A stretch of DNA of 64,000 bases from Alistipes senegalensis JC50 (GCF_025145645.1 NZ_CP102252.1:1798001-1862000), one strand, 5' to 3'. Shown: positions 43,918 to 53,703, counted from the stretch's first letter. The notes: generated by a model not told the origin, from the sequence alone. Numbers and translations: made by a program.

Positions 43918-46335
43918 ATGGCTTTTTTGCGAATGTTTCCGGCCTTTCTGCTGAAAGCGGCCTGCTGTTGTTTGCCGCTGGTCTGTGCATGTCCCGTTCG
44001 GGCCCAGATACGGCTTGAGGGGTACCGGCAGTCGGAGATCGACCCCCGGCTCTTTTCGGGGCGGTGGTCGGCCTGGTGGATCTCGGCACCCGGCGTGGAG
44101 GACGGCACCTACGGCGTTTGTCATTTCCGGAAAGAATTCCGGCTGCCCGAGGCACCCCGGAGATTTGTCGTGCACGTTTCGGCCGACAGCCGTTATCGGC
44201 TCTACGTCAACGGGATTCCGGTCTCGACGGGGCCTGCCTGCGGCGATGTGCTGAACTGGAACTTCGAAACGGTCGATCTGGCGCCCTGTCTGACCGCCGG
44301 GCGGAACGTGGTTGCCGCCGTCGTGTGGAATTTCGCCGACAAACGGCCGCTCGCCCAGATCAGTTTCGGAAAAACGGCGTTCTTGCTGCAAGGCGATACT
44401 CCGCGCGAGGAGGTCGTCAACACCGATGCGTCATGGAGCGCCCTGCGCAATGACGCCTATTCGCCGAACGAACGCCCCGTGTTCGGGTATTATGCGGCCG
44501 GGGCCTGCGAACGGGTCGTGGTGGCGGAATATCCCTGGGGATGGGAGCGTCCCGACTATGACGCGTCGCATTGGCGTCCGGCGGTCGCGCGGATTGCCGC
44601 GGCCATGAAAGGGGCGGCCGATTATCCGGGCTGGCAACTCGTTCCGAGCCCGGTTCCGCCGATGGAAACCGATACGGTCCGCATCCCCTGCGTCCGGCAG
44701 TTCGAAAACGTCTCGATTCCCGGGCGATTCCCGGCGGAACGCGCACCCGTTACCGTCCCCGCCCGCACCGAGGCTGAAATGTTGCTGGACAACCGGGTGC
44801 TGACAACCGGCTATCCGCTTCTCCATTACAGCGGCGGATGCGGTGCGGAAATTTCGCTGGGTTATGCCGAGGCGTTGTACGAAGACCCGGTGCGCGGGAT
44901 AAAAGGGAACCGGGACCGGACGGAGGGCAAACATTTCGTCGGTTATGAAGATGTGATCGTAGCCGATGGCGCTTCCGGGCGGATGTTCTCGCCGCTTTGG
45001 TGGCGGACGTGGCGCTATCTTCGAATCCGTGTCCGGACCTCGGACGAACCGCTGACGATCGACGACATCCGGGCCGTGACCTCGATGTACCCGCTGCGGC
45101 GGGAGAGCGAATTCCGGGCGGAGGAGGACCCCGTACTGCACGAGATCCTCGAAACGGGCTGGCGGACGGCCCGGCTGTGCGCCCACGAGAGTTACATGGA
45201 CTGCCCCTATTACGAACAGCTGCAATATTTCGGCGATGCGCGCATTCAGGCCATGATCACGATGTTCAATACGCGGGACGACCGGCTGGTTCGCTGTGCG
45301 TTGGAGCAGGGACGGCGCTCGCTTGTCCCCGACGGCATCACCATGAGCCGTTATCCCTCTTCGCTGCATCAGTTCATCCCGTCGTTTTCGCTGTGGTGGA
45401 TTGTCATGGGACACGATTATTGGATGTACCGGGGCGGCGAGGAGTATTTGCGGACGCTGTTGCCTGCCTGGAGGAGCATTCTTTCATGGTTCGAACAATA
45501 CCTGCGTCCCGATCTCAGCCTGAGGCGCATCCCCTATTGGTTCTTCGCCGATTGGAGCGGAACCCCGCTGGGCGAACCGCGGCGGGAAGAGGAGGGCGAT
45601 TCTGCATTTCAGGACCTGCTGTATGTCTACGCCTTGCGTGCGGCATCGCGGATGGAAGCGGCATTCGGATCGCCCGCCGCCGCGGAAAAGTATTCCGGAC
45701 TGGCGGACGCCATTTCGGACACGATGCGCCCGAAATACTGGGACGCCCGTAAAGGGATGTTCGCCGATACGTTCTCCCGGAGCGATTTTTCCCAGCATGT
45801 CAACGTGCTGGCGATCCTTTGCGGGGTCGTGGAGGGGGAGGAAGCCTCGGCGCTGCTGCACCGGATAACGGACGACCGGACGGTGATGCCGTGCAGCGTC
45901 TTTTTCCGCTATTATCTCCAGCAGGCGATGAAGTTGACCGGGAACGGCGCCATGCTGTTCGACGGACTGCGGATCTGGCGGGACCAGCTCGCATTGGGGC
46001 TGACCACCTGGGTCGAACAGCCCGAGCCCTCGCGTTCGGACTGCCATGCGTGGAGCGCCAGTCCGAACATCGAATTTTACCGGATCATTCTGGGTATAGA
46101 TTCCGATGCCCCGGGATTCCGGCGGGTGAGGATCGAACCCTCTCTGGGCGATTTGAGGCGGGTTTCGGGAGCTGTTCCGCATCCGGCCGGGAAGATCGGC
46201 GTCGATTACGAGGCCGATGGCCGCGGCGGTCTCCGGGCCCGGATCGACCTGCCGGAGGGAGTTGCCGGGACATTTGTCTGGAGGGGAAAGGAGTATTCGT
46301 TGAAAGAGGGCCGGCAGGTGATGACGGTCCGGTGA
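43918..46335 (+). CDS. GH78-like alpha-L-rhamnosidase 2
   Basis: The product of about 805 residues has a signal peptide ending PVRAQ. The N-terminal beta domain (YRLYVNGIPVSTGPACGD) resembles Bac_rhamnosid_N. The barrel carries MDCPYYEQLQYFGD (E433, candidate general acid), a variant of the GH78 D-C-P-x-x-E block with Tyr-Tyr in place of the usual charged pair, and SDCHAWSASPNIEFYR. The C-terminal beta domain begins near FRRVRIEPSLGDLRRVSG. The ATG at 43918 is used; a longer frame would start inside the previous gene. Its substrate probably differs from that of its GH78 neighbours. Confidence 0.85.
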   Translation: MAFLRMFPAFLLKAACCCLPLVCACPVRAQIRLEGYRQSEIDPRLFSGRWSAWWISAPGVEDGTYGVCHFRKEFRLPEAPRRFVVHVSADSRYRLYVNGIPVSTGPACGDVLNWNFETVDLAPCLTAGRNVVAAVVWNFADKRPLAQISFGKTAFLLQGDTPREEVVNTDASWSALRNDAYSPNERPVFGYYAAGACERVVVAEYPWGWERPDYDASHWRPAVARIAAAMKGAADYPGWQLVPSPVPPMETDTVRIPCVRQFENVSIPGRFPAERAPVTVPARTEAEMLLDNRVLTTGYPLLHYSGGCGAEISLGYAEALYEDPVRGIKGNRDRTEGKHFVGYEDVIVADGASGRMFSPLWWRTWRYLRIRVRTSDEPLTIDDIRAVTSMYPLRRESEFRAEEDPVLHEILETGWRTARLCAHESYMDCPYYEQLQYFGDARIQAMITMFNTRDDRLVRCALEQGRRSLVPDGITMSRYPSSLHQFIPSFSLWWIVMGHDYWMYRGGEEYLRTLLPAWRSILSWFEQYLRPDLSLRRIPYWFFADWSGTPLGEPRREEEGDSAFQDLLYVYALRAASRMEAAFGSPAAAEKYSGLADAISDTMRPKYWDARKGMFADTFSRSDFSQHVNVLAILCGVVEGEEASALLHRITDDRTVMPCSVFFRYYLQQAMKLTGNGAMLFDGLRIWRDQLALGLTTWVEQPEPSRSDCHAWSASPNIEFYRIILGIDSDAPGFRRVRIEPSLGDLRRVSGAVPHPAGKIGVDYEADGRGGLRARIDLPEGVAGTFVWRGKEYSLKEGRQVMTVR

Positions 46336-46357
46336 CGGTTTGATCGACGATTCGGAA

Positions 46358-49138
46358 ATGAAAGGTTGTCTGAGATTTGTGCTCGCTGCGGTTTTCGCGT
46401 TTACGGCCCGGACCGGATTTGCCCGGGAGACACGGCCGTATGAATTGAGGTGCTGTCGGATGGAGAATCCGGCGGCTGTTGACAGACCCGTGCTGAGCTG
46501 GAAGACGCTCTCCGGAAAAGAGGGCTTCGTGCAGACGGCCTATCGGGTGGAAGTGGCTTCCTCCGGGGAAAAACTCGCCGGGAAGGCCGATGTCTGGTGC
46601 AGCGGCGACGTTCCGTCGGATGCCCAGTTCGGCATCGGGGTTCCGGTCGGCGGAATGACTCCCGGAACCGAATATTTCTGGCGGGTCCGTGTCCGGGACC
46701 AGAATGGTCGATGGAGCCGTTGGAGCGAACCGGCGCGTTTCCGGCTGGGACCTGCCGCCGCCGGATGGAACGCCGAGTGGATCACGGCCGATTGGGACGT
46801 GTGCGCTGCCGCTCCGTTTTTCCGGAAGGAGTTCCGGATTTCCGATTCCGGACGGCTCGTTTCGGCCGTTGTCTGCCTTTGCGGGTTGGGATGTTCCGAC
46901 CTGTATCTCAACGGAAAGCCCGTGGACCCGGGGCGGATGCTCGATCCGGCCCAGACCAATTACGAACACTATGCGTTTTATTCCGCTTTCGATGTCCGGG
47001 AGCTGCTGCGGTCCGGGGACAATACGGTCGGGGTGCTCCTGGGCGACGGATGGTACAATCAGGACCTGGTCTGGAACGGCTTTTTCAGCTATGGCCGGCC
47101 GATGCTGACCCTGCGGATGGAACTGCGTTACGAAGACGGAACCGTGGAGACGATAGGCTCCGACCGGACCTGGGAGTGGACCGAATCGCCGCTGGTCAAG
47201 TCCAATATTTACGCCGGCGAGACGTACGATGCCCGCCGCAGGGCGTCGTTCCTCCGGAAAATGGAGCGGCGCGAAGGGTGGAACCGGGCGGTCCGGGCTT
47301 CGGGGATCGTTCCGAAGGCGCTTTATCCTCAGCCCGTGGAACCGATCCGGGTTCAGCGGGAGTATCCGGCGCTCAGCGTTCGCCGGGACCCTGCGGGGAA
47401 CTGGATTTTCGATTTCGGCGTAAATATCGCCGGGATTCCCCGCATCCGGGTTTCCCAGCCGGAGGGGACCCGGCTCAGGATGCGTATGGGCGAGACGCTG
47501 AAACCCGACGGTTCGATCGATTTCTCGACGACGGGGGTGGCTGCTACCGGAGCGGTGCAGACCGACGAATACGTGTGTGCCGGGGACGGTGCCGAGGAGT
47601 GGAGCCCCCGGTTTACCTACCACGGATTCCGTTATCTCGAACTCTCCGGGGCCGTGACCGAACCCGATACCTCGTGGGTGCGGGCTGTCTCCGTCCGGTC
47701 CGACGTGCGGCCTGCGGGTTATTTCCGTTGTTCCGACGAAACGATGAACAGGCTTCATGAAATGGCGGTCCGGACGCTGGCCGGCAATCTGCACGGCCTT
47801 CCGAGCGACTGCCCTCACCGGGAAAGGTGCGGCTGGCTGGGAGATGCGCACACCATGGCTCCCTATGCCAACTTCAATTTCGGAATGTATGATTTCTGGA
47901 TGAAGTACCTGGAGGACATCCGTTCGACCGCCTCGTCGTTCGCAGCCGGCGAACTGCATCACAAGGCTTCGAACGCGGAGTTTTATCATGCCGACAAACA
48001 GCCGGGCATCCCGTATATGATCGCTCCGGGGCGCCGGCTCTGCGGCGTCGCTTCGCCGGACTGGGGAACGGCGCTGGTGCAGCTGCCGTGGCAGCTGTAT
48101 CTTCATTACGGTTCGCGGGAACCGCTGGAACGATACTACGACTGGATGAAGCAATGGGTGGAGTATGTCGGGAGCATCGGTGCCGACTGCATCATACCTT
48201 TCGGATTGGGGGACTGGTGTCCGCCGGGAGGAAACGCGAAGATCGACTGTCCGATAGCGCTCTCGTCCACCGCATTCCACTATATCGACGTTTCGATCGT
48301 GCGGCAGGCGGCAGAGGCGCTCGGGCGCCGGGCCGATTCGGAACGTTTCGGCGAGCTGGGCCGGCGGATCAGGGATGCGTTCAACGAACGGTTTTTCGAT
48401 CCGCAGTCCGGTTACGGAAGCCATACGGCCAATGCGCTGGCGCTCGATGCCGGACTGGTTCCGGAGGGTTTCGAGAAGCTGGTGTCCGATGCCGTCGTGC
48501 GGGATGCGGAGAGTCGGTACGGGGGATTCATCCATGCCGGAATATTCGGGATAGGGCGTATCCCTGCGGCTTTGTCCCGTTACGGGAATGCGGCGGCGGC
48601 CTGCCGGATATTTGCGAAAGAGGGTGAGAACAGTTTCCCGTTCATGTGGCGGAATGCCGATGCTACGACGTTGTGGGAGGTGCTACCGGTCAGCAGCGAA
48701 AGCCGGGACGAGTGCCTTGCGGCGGGTTGTTCGCTGAATCATCCCATGCAGGGCGGTTACGATGCCTGGTTTTATGAGGATGTTGCCGGAATCCGGCCGG
48801 ACCCGCAGCACCCGGGATTCAAGCGCGTTTTGTTCGAACCGCGGATGACCGGATGTCTGCAATGGGCCGAAGGGCGTGTGGATACTCCCTATGGTGAAGT
48901 CCGGAGCTGCTGGAGACGCGATGCGCAGGGATTGGAGTGGCGGATTGCGATACCGGCCAATGCTTCCGGACGGGTCGTGCTGCCGCTTCGGGGCGAAGTG
49001 TCGGTGAATGGAGAAGGAATTGCGGAATGCCGCGGGGTCGTGCCGGTCGCCGGAACGGACGACACCTATCTGTTTCAGGCCGGCGATTATGTGATAACCG
49101 TATCCGGAGAGTCGCGCGCGACGGGCGCTGTCCGGTAA
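46358..49138 (+). CDS. GH78 alpha-L-rhamnosidase 3 (full-length type)
   Basis: This secreted protein of 926 residues is the most typical GH78 of the three. An N-terminal FnIII-like domain (YRVEVASSGEKLAG) leads to two jelly rolls (SDLYLNGKPVDPGRMLDPAQ; NWIFDFGVNIAGIPRIRVSQ), then the (alpha/alpha)6 barrel with SDCPHRERCGWLGDAH (E489 as candidate general acid, D494). The C-terminal domain includes GGYDAWFYEDVAGIRPD. These domains match well-studied rhamnosidases active on rhamnogalacturonan or plant glycosides. The gene is 22 bases after GH78 number 2 and 15 bases before the esterase. Confidence 0.92.
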   Translation: MKGCLRFVLAAVFAFTARTGFARETRPYELRCCRMENPAAVDRPVLSWKTLSGKEGFVQTAYRVEVASSGEKLAGKADVWCSGDVPSDAQFGIGVPVGGMTPGTEYFWRVRVRDQNGRWSRWSEPARFRLGPAAAGWNAEWITADWDVCAAAPFFRKEFRISDSGRLVSAVVCLCGLGCSDLYLNGKPVDPGRMLDPAQTNYEHYAFYSAFDVRELLRSGDNTVGVLLGDGWYNQDLVWNGFFSYGRPMLTLRMELRYEDGTVETIGSDRTWEWTESPLVKSNIYAGETYDARRRASFLRKMERREGWNRAVRASGIVPKALYPQPVEPIRVQREYPALSVRRDPAGNWIFDFGVNIAGIPRIRVSQPEGTRLRMRMGETLKPDGSIDFSTTGVAATGAVQTDEYVCAGDGAEEWSPRFTYHGFRYLELSGAVTEPDTSWVRAVSVRSDVRPAGYFRCSDETMNRLHEMAVRTLAGNLHGLPSDCPHRERCGWLGDAHTMAPYANFNFGMYDFWMKYLEDIRSTASSFAAGELHHKASNAEFYHADKQPGIPYMIAPGRRLCGVASPDWGTALVQLPWQLYLHYGSREPLERYYDWMKQWVEYVGSIGADCIIPFGLGDWCPPGGNAKIDCPIALSSTAFHYIDVSIVRQAAEALGRRADSERFGELGRRIRDAFNERFFDPQSGYGSHTANALALDAGLVPEGFEKLVSDAVVRDAESRYGGFIHAGIFGIGRIPAALSRYGNAAAACRIFAKEGENSFPFMWRNADATTLWEVLPVSSESRDECLAAGCSLNHPMQGGYDAWFYEDVAGIRPDPQHPGFKRVLFEPRMTGCLQWAEGRVDTPYGEVRSCWRRDAQGLEWRIAIPANASGRVVLPLRGEVSVNGEGIAECRGVVPVAGTDDTYLFQAGDYVITVSGESRATGAVR

Positions 49139-49153
49139 AACGAAGATAACAGG

Positions 49154-51103
49154 ATGAAAAAGATTCTTTTCGTGCCGATTGCACTCTGTTTCATGGCTGG
49201 GTTCCATGCGGCGAAGGCCGAGGTCCGGCTGGCCGGGATTTTTGCGGACAATATGGTGCTTCAGCGGGAGCAGCCGGTGAAGATCTGGGGCCGGGCGGAC
49301 CGGAATGAACTTGTCACCGTACTTTTCAACGGCCGGAAACACCGGACCCGGGCTGATCGGGACGGAGCGTGGAGCGTTGTGCTGGAACCGATGCCGGCCG
49401 GCGGCCCGTATGTGCTGGAGGCGAAGGGAAAGGGCAATGCGGTGCGTTGCGGAAACGTTTTGGTCGGCGAGGTATGGCTTTGCAGCGGGCAGTCCAATAT
49501 GGAATGGCCGGTATCGTACTCGATGAATGCCATCGAAGAGATCGTTGCGGCCGATTATCCGGAAATCCGCGCCTTGAACGTGAAGCGCAACGGCAGTTTC
49601 ACTCCGCTGGACGATCTGTCGGCGGAATGGACGGTGTGTACGCCGGAGACGGCCGGGGATTTCTCGGCGGTGGCTTATTTTTACGCACGGGAACTCCATC
49701 GTGAACTCGGTGTTCCCGTCGGGATCATCAACTCTTCGTGGGGTGGGACCGACATCGAAACCTGGACTTCCGCGGCATCCTACGAGCACCTTCCGGAACG
49801 GGTGCGGATTCCTTATGCCCCTGAACTGGTCGCGCGGCTGCATCGCAATGACGGGGCAGGTCCGGATGAACTGGACCTCTACTCGGAGCGCAAGTCCGAC
49901 GATGCCGGGATGGCCGGGAAATGGTATCGTGAAGAGACCGATGACAGCACCTGGGAGCGGATGCAGGTGCCGCAGGAGTGGGGAGACACTCCGCTGGCCG
50001 GAACGGATGGCCTGGTCTGGTTCCGTTTCGCATTCGATCTGCCCGCTTCGGCGGCGGCAGCTCCTGCCGAACTTCACTTGGGCCGGATCGACGATGTGGA
50101 TATTACATGGGTCAACGGCGTGGAGGTCGGCCGGACGAACAGTCCCTCCCTGAACCGGGTTTACCATGTTCCCGCAAACCTGCTGAAAGCCGGGCGTAAC
50201 GTCGTCGCGGTGCGTGTCGAGGATGTGATCGGTCCGGGTGGTTTTACGGGGCATTCCGGGGAGCTGTTTCTCGCGGCCGGAGGGGCGAGCCCGGTCAAGG
50301 TGCCGTTGGCCGGGCTGTGGCGCTACAATCCGTCGGTCGTGAACGAGCATTACAGGCATGTCGATTTGGGCCCGAATTCGGTGTATTCCCTGCTTTATAA
50401 CGGAATGATCCATCCGCTGAAGGATTTCCGGATACGCGGTGCGATCTGGTATCAGGGAGAGAACAATGCCGGGAGGGCTTACGGCTACCGGACGTTGTTT
50501 CCGAATCTCATCCGGGACTGGCGCGGACAGTGGGGATATGAGTTCCCGTTTTACTGGGTGCAGCTGGCCAATTTCATGGAGAGGGACGACGTGCCTTCCG
50601 ACAGCCCGTGGGCGGAACTCCGCGAGGCGCAGACCCTGACGCTCTCTTTGCCGCAGACCGGGCAGGCCGTCATCACGGATATCGGCGATGCGCAGGACAT
50701 CCATCCGAAAAACAAGCAGGAGGTGGGCCGGCGGCTTGCGCTCGTCGCATTGAACAAGACCTACGGAAGAAGCGGAACGCTCTGTTCCGGCCCGACTTTC
50801 CGGTCGATGGAGAAGCGCGGCGACCGGCTCGTGCTGACCTTCGGACTGTGTGGGGCGCAATGGAAGGTGGCCGACAAATACGGCTATATCCGGGGCTTTG
50901 CCGTCGCGGGCACCGACCGTCGGTTTTTCTGGGCCAAAGCGGAACTCGAAGGGGATCGGATCGTGGTGTGGAGCGACCGGGTGAAAGATCCGGTGGCTGT
51001 CCGCTATGCCTGGGGAAATAATCCGGATGCGAATCTGTTCAACGACGCCGGACTGCCTGCGGTTCCGTTCAGAACCGACGGGTGGAAAGGGGTCACTGAA
51101 TAG
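49154..51103 (+). CDS. SASA-type (sialate O-acetylesterase-like) carbohydrate esterase
   Basis: This secreted 649-residue esterase has a signal peptide (ILFVPIALCFMAGFHAAKA). SGQSNMEWP holds the catalytic S114, GIINSSWGGTDIETW and IWYQGENNAGRA form further SGNH-type blocks, and DIHPKNKQEVG holds H517. A jelly-roll domain (about 250-400, LHLGRIDDVDITWVNGVEVG) is inserted between them, as usual for this group. In a PUL without sialidases it more likely removes O-acetyl groups from pectin-like or other plant polysaccharides than from sialic acid. It is the last gene of the operon. Confidence 0.88.
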   Translation: MKKILFVPIALCFMAGFHAAKAEVRLAGIFADNMVLQREQPVKIWGRADRNELVTVLFNGRKHRTRADRDGAWSVVLEPMPAGGPYVLEAKGKGNAVRCGNVLVGEVWLCSGQSNMEWPVSYSMNAIEEIVAADYPEIRALNVKRNGSFTPLDDLSAEWTVCTPETAGDFSAVAYFYARELHRELGVPVGIINSSWGGTDIETWTSAASYEHLPERVRIPYAPELVARLHRNDGAGPDELDLYSERKSDDAGMAGKWYREETDDSTWERMQVPQEWGDTPLAGTDGLVWFRFAFDLPASAAAAPAELHLGRIDDVDITWVNGVEVGRTNSPSLNRVYHVPANLLKAGRNVVAVRVEDVIGPGGFTGHSGELFLAAGGASPVKVPLAGLWRYNPSVVNEHYRHVDLGPNSVYSLLYNGMIHPLKDFRIRGAIWYQGENNAGRAYGYRTLFPNLIRDWRGQWGYEFPFYWVQLANFMERDDVPSDSPWAELREAQTLTLSLPQTGQAVITDIGDAQDIHPKNKQEVGRRLALVALNKTYGRSGTLCSGPTFRSMEKRGDRLVLTFGLCGAQWKVADKYGYIRGFAVAGTDRRFFWAKAELEGDRIVVWSDRVKDPVAVRYAWGNNPDANLFNDAGLPAVPFRTDGWKGVTE

Positions 51104-51114
51104 TGCAAAGAATG

Positions 51115-51147
51115 AAGAAGGCTGTCCGATGTTCGGACAGCCTTCTT
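51115..51147. terminator. Two-way intrinsic terminator, PUL end and galE end
   Basis: AAGAAGGCTGTCCGA (51115-51129) pairs perfectly with TCGGACAGCCTTCTT (51133-51147) around a three-base loop. T-rich sequence follows on the plus strand; A/T-rich sequence flanks the other side. It lies between convergent genes. Confidence 0.88.
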
Positions 51148-51167
51148 TCGTTTTGCGTGATTCGTGG

Positions 51168-52196
51168 CTATTCGATGCCGCGCACGTGTTTCTCCCAGGC
51201 CCAGGCGGCGCGGAGCGTCTCGTCGAGCGTCCGGCCGGCCTTCCAACCCAACTCGGTGTTCGCAAGCGTGGGGTCGGCCCAGATGGCGACGATGTCGCCC
51301 GCACGCCGCGGAGCGATCTTGTGGGGAACCTTCACGCCGTTGACCTCCTCGAATTTGTGCACCAGCTCCAGTACCGAAACGCCGTTGCCGGTGCCGATGT
51401 TGAAGATCTCGTAGGGCTGTTTCTCCTTGCCGTCGATCATGCGGCTGATGGCTGCCACGTGGGCTTTGGCCAAGTCCACGACGTCGATGTAGTCGCGGAT
51501 GCACGAACCGTCGGGCGTCGGATAGTCGTCGCCGAAGACCGAGAGGCATTCGCGCAGCCCGGCGGCGGTCTGCGTGATGAACGGCACGAGGTTCTGCGGC
51601 ACGCCGCGCGGCAGTTCGCCGATCAGCGCCGAGGGGTGAGCCCCGATGGGGTTGAAATAGCGCAGGGCGATGCCCTTCATCCCGGGATAGGCGGCGATCG
51701 AGTCGCGCAGGATGTCTTCGCACATCTGCTTGGTGTTGCCGTAGGGCGAGGTGGCCGGCTTGCGGGGCGTCTGTTCGGTCACGGGCTGCTTCTCGGGCTC
51801 GCCGTAGACGGTGCACGACGACGAGAAGACGATGTTCCGGCGTCCGAATTCGCGCATCAGGCCGATGACGTTCATAAACGACGTGAGGTTGTTGCCGTAG
51901 TATTCGAGCGGCTTGGCGACCGATTCGCCCACGGCTTTCGACGCCGCGAAGTGGATCACCGAATCGAATTCGTACTGCTCGAAGACCTTGCGGAAAGCCG
52001 CGCGGTCGCAGCAGTCCACCTCGACGAAGGGGATGTCGGCGCCCGTGATCTTGCGCACGCCCTCGACGGCGTTCATGTCGCTGTTCGATAGGTTATCGAC
52101 GATCACGACATCATAGCCGGCATTGATGAGTTCCACGGTGGTGTGCGAGCCGATGTACCCCGCGCCGCCGCTGACCAATACACACGATTTTTTCAT
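51168..52196 (-). CDS. galE: UDP-glucose 4-epimerase
   Basis: GalE interconverts UDP-glucose and UDP-galactose with bound NAD. The 342-residue protein has the Rossmann motif SGGAGYIGSHT, VDNLSNSD, FAASKAVGES, the catalytic S-x(n)-YxxxK with Y152-GNTK156, RYFNPIGAHPS and DYIDVVDLAKAH. The ATG at 52196 begins MKKSCVLVSGG; a longer in-frame extension to 52235 does not match the family. It lies just past the PUL and may serve galactose metabolism or nucleotide sugar supply. A consensus promoter lies about 110 bases upstream. Confidence 0.95.
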   Translation of the reverse strand: MKKSCVLVSGGAGYIGSHTTVELINAGYDVVIVDNLSNSDMNAVEGVRKITGADIPFVEVDCCDRAAFRKVFEQYEFDSVIHFAASKAVGESVAKPLEYYGNNLTSFMNVIGLMREFGRRNIVFSSSCTVYGEPEKQPVTEQTPRKPATSPYGNTKQMCEDILRDSIAAYPGMKGIALRYFNPIGAHPSALIGELPRGVPQNLVPFITQTAAGLRECLSVFGDDYPTPDGSCIRDYIDVVDLAKAHVAAISRMIDGKEKQPYEIFNIGTGNGVSVLELVHKFEEVNGVKVPHKIAPRRAGDIVAIWADPTLANTELGWKAGRTLDETLRAAWAWEKHVRGIE

Positions 52197-52289
52197 AGGT
52201 TGCTGGTTGTTATTTGAGTCACAAAGACAGTGCAAGCCGAGTGCAGAGCCGGGTTTACCCCGGACTATGCCGAGGCGCCGCCTGTCTAA

Positions 52290-52307
52290 GCTGAAATTTA
52301 TTTCAGC
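52290..52307. promoter_or_regulatory. Inverted repeat at the galE transcription start
   Basis: GCTGAAAT-TT-ATTTCAGC is a perfect 8-base inverted repeat with a two-base centre. It begins at the last base of the galE -7 element and covers the predicted start site, so it could be an operator or an initial hairpin in the RNA. The binding protein is unknown. Confidence 0.45.
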
Positions 52308-52337
52308 AAAGATATGATTTTTTCCGGCGGCGGCAAA
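52307..52337 (-). promoter_or_regulatory. galE promoter
   Basis: On the minus strand TTTG (52337-52334), exactly 19 bases, then TATCTTTG (52314-52307): a perfect TTTG-N19-TAnnTTTG promoter. Confidence 0.72.
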
Positions 52338-52449
52338 AAAACGGGCCCGGAAATCGGGTCCGGAGGCTTTCGGGCTGCTTCGGCTAACAATTCGTAACCC
52401 GGTGTGCGAAAAAAGCGCCGGGAAAGTGTCGGTTTCTGAAATTTTTATC

Positions 52450-52457
52450 TATATTTG
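52450..52457 (+). promoter_or_regulatory. Probable -7 element of kbl
   Basis: TATATTTG is a perfect TAnnTTTG, about 50 bases before the ATG. The -33 position has no clear TTTG, which may mean activator dependence. Confidence 0.5.
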
Positions 52458-52507
52458 TAACAATTCGACACTCCAACGCGCGTAATTTTATCAAAACATA
52501 ACGGAAT

Positions 52508-53695
52508 ATGTACGGAAAAATCAAAGAGCACCTGCAACGTGAGCTCGCCGAAATCGAGGCCGCAGGGCTTTACAAACGGGAACGGATCATCTGCTCGCCC
52601 CAGCGGGCCGAGATCGAGGTTGCAGGTCGGAAGGTGCTGAACTTTTGCGCCAACAACTACCTCGGCCTGTCGGACAACCGGCGGCTGATCGACGCTGCCA
52701 AACGCGCTATGGACGACCGCGGCTTCGGCATGTCGTCCGTGCGCTTCATCTGCGGCTGCCAGGACATCCACAAGGAGCTCGAAAAGGCCATCGCCGACTA
52801 TTTCGGCACCGAGGACACGATCCTCTACGCCGCCTGTTTCGACGCTAACGGCGGTGTCTTCGAACCGCTCCTGACGGAGCAGGACGCCATCATCTCCGAT
52901 GCGCTCAACCACGCCTCGATCATCGACGGCGTGCGTCTGTGCAAGGCCGTGCGCTACCGCTACGCCAACGCCGACATGGCCGAACTGGAGGAGTGCCTCC
53001 AGAAGGCGCAGGCCCAGCGTTTCCGCATCATCTGCACCGACGGGGTATTCTCGATGGACGGCAACGCCGCGCCGCTGGACAAGATCTGTGCGCTGGCCGA
53101 GAAATACGATGCGCTGGTGATGGTCGATGAGTGCCACTCGGCGGGCGTTCTGGGAAAGACGGGCCGCGGCATCACCGAACTCTACGACCTGCGCGGGCAG
53201 GTGGACATCCTGACGGGTACGCTGGGCAAGGCATTCGGCGGCGCCGTGGGAGGCTTCACGACGGGCCGCAAGGAGATCATCGACCTGCTGCGCCAGCGTT
53301 CGCGCCCCTATCTCTTCTCCAACTCGCTGCCTCCCGCCGTGGTCGGAGCCGGGATCGAGCTGTTCAAAATGCTCGGCGAGAGCGACGAACTGCACGACCG
53401 GCTGGTCGCCAATGTCGAACATTTCCGCAAGGGCATGATGGCCGCGGGCTTCGACATCAAACCCACCCAGTCGGCCATCTGCGCCGTGATGCTCTACGAC
53501 GCCAAACTGTCGCAGGAGTTCGCCGCGAAATTGCAGGACGAAGGGGTCTTCGTCACGGGTTTCTACTATCCCGTGGTGCCGAAGGGGCAGGCCCGCATCC
53601 GCGTGCAGGTCTCCGCAGGCCACACCACCGAGCAGCTGGACCGCTGCATCGCCGCCTTCGTTAAGGTGGGCAAAGCGTTGAACGTCATTAAATAA
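52508..53695 (+). CDS. kbl: 2-amino-3-ketobutyrate CoA ligase (glycine C-acetyltransferase)
   Basis: Kbl converts 2-amino-3-ketobutyrate and CoA to glycine and acetyl-CoA, the second step of threonine breakdown. The 395-residue PLP enzyme has NFCANNYLGLSD, FGMSSVRFICGCQDIHKELE, DALNHASIIDG, VMVDECHSAG and GTLGKAFGG with the PLP lysine K241. It is full length. Threonine dehydrogenase (tdh), its usual partner, is not adjacent. The next gene, an Lrp/AsnC regulator, is eight bases away and may control it. A related AONS or SPT activity in the same fold family cannot be fully excluded. Confidence 0.92.
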   Translation: MYGKIKEHLQRELAEIEAAGLYKRERIICSPQRAEIEVAGRKVLNFCANNYLGLSDNRRLIDAAKRAMDDRGFGMSSVRFICGCQDIHKELEKAIADYFGTEDTILYAACFDANGGVFEPLLTEQDAIISDALNHASIIDGVRLCKAVRYRYANADMAELEECLQKAQAQRFRIICTDGVFSMDGNAAPLDKICALAEKYDALVMVDECHSAGVLGKTGRGITELYDLRGQVDILTGTLGKAFGGAVGGFTTGRKEIIDLLRQRSRPYLFSNSLPPAVVGAGIELFKMLGESDELHDRLVANVEHFRKGMMAAGFDIKPTQSAICAVMLYDAKLSQEFAAKLQDEGVFVTGFYYPVVPKGQARIRVQVSAGHTTEQLDRCIAAFVKVGKALNVIK

Positions 53696-53703
53696 GCACG
53701 ACT

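Larger units (their letters stand above)
52197..52507. other. Divergent regulatory region galE/kbl
   Basis: The 311 bases hold the galE leader (about 105 bases, with the hairpin CCGGG-gtaaa-CCCGG on the minus strand), an 18-base inverted repeat, the galE promoter and the kbl promoter. No coding sequence is seen. Confidence 0.6.
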
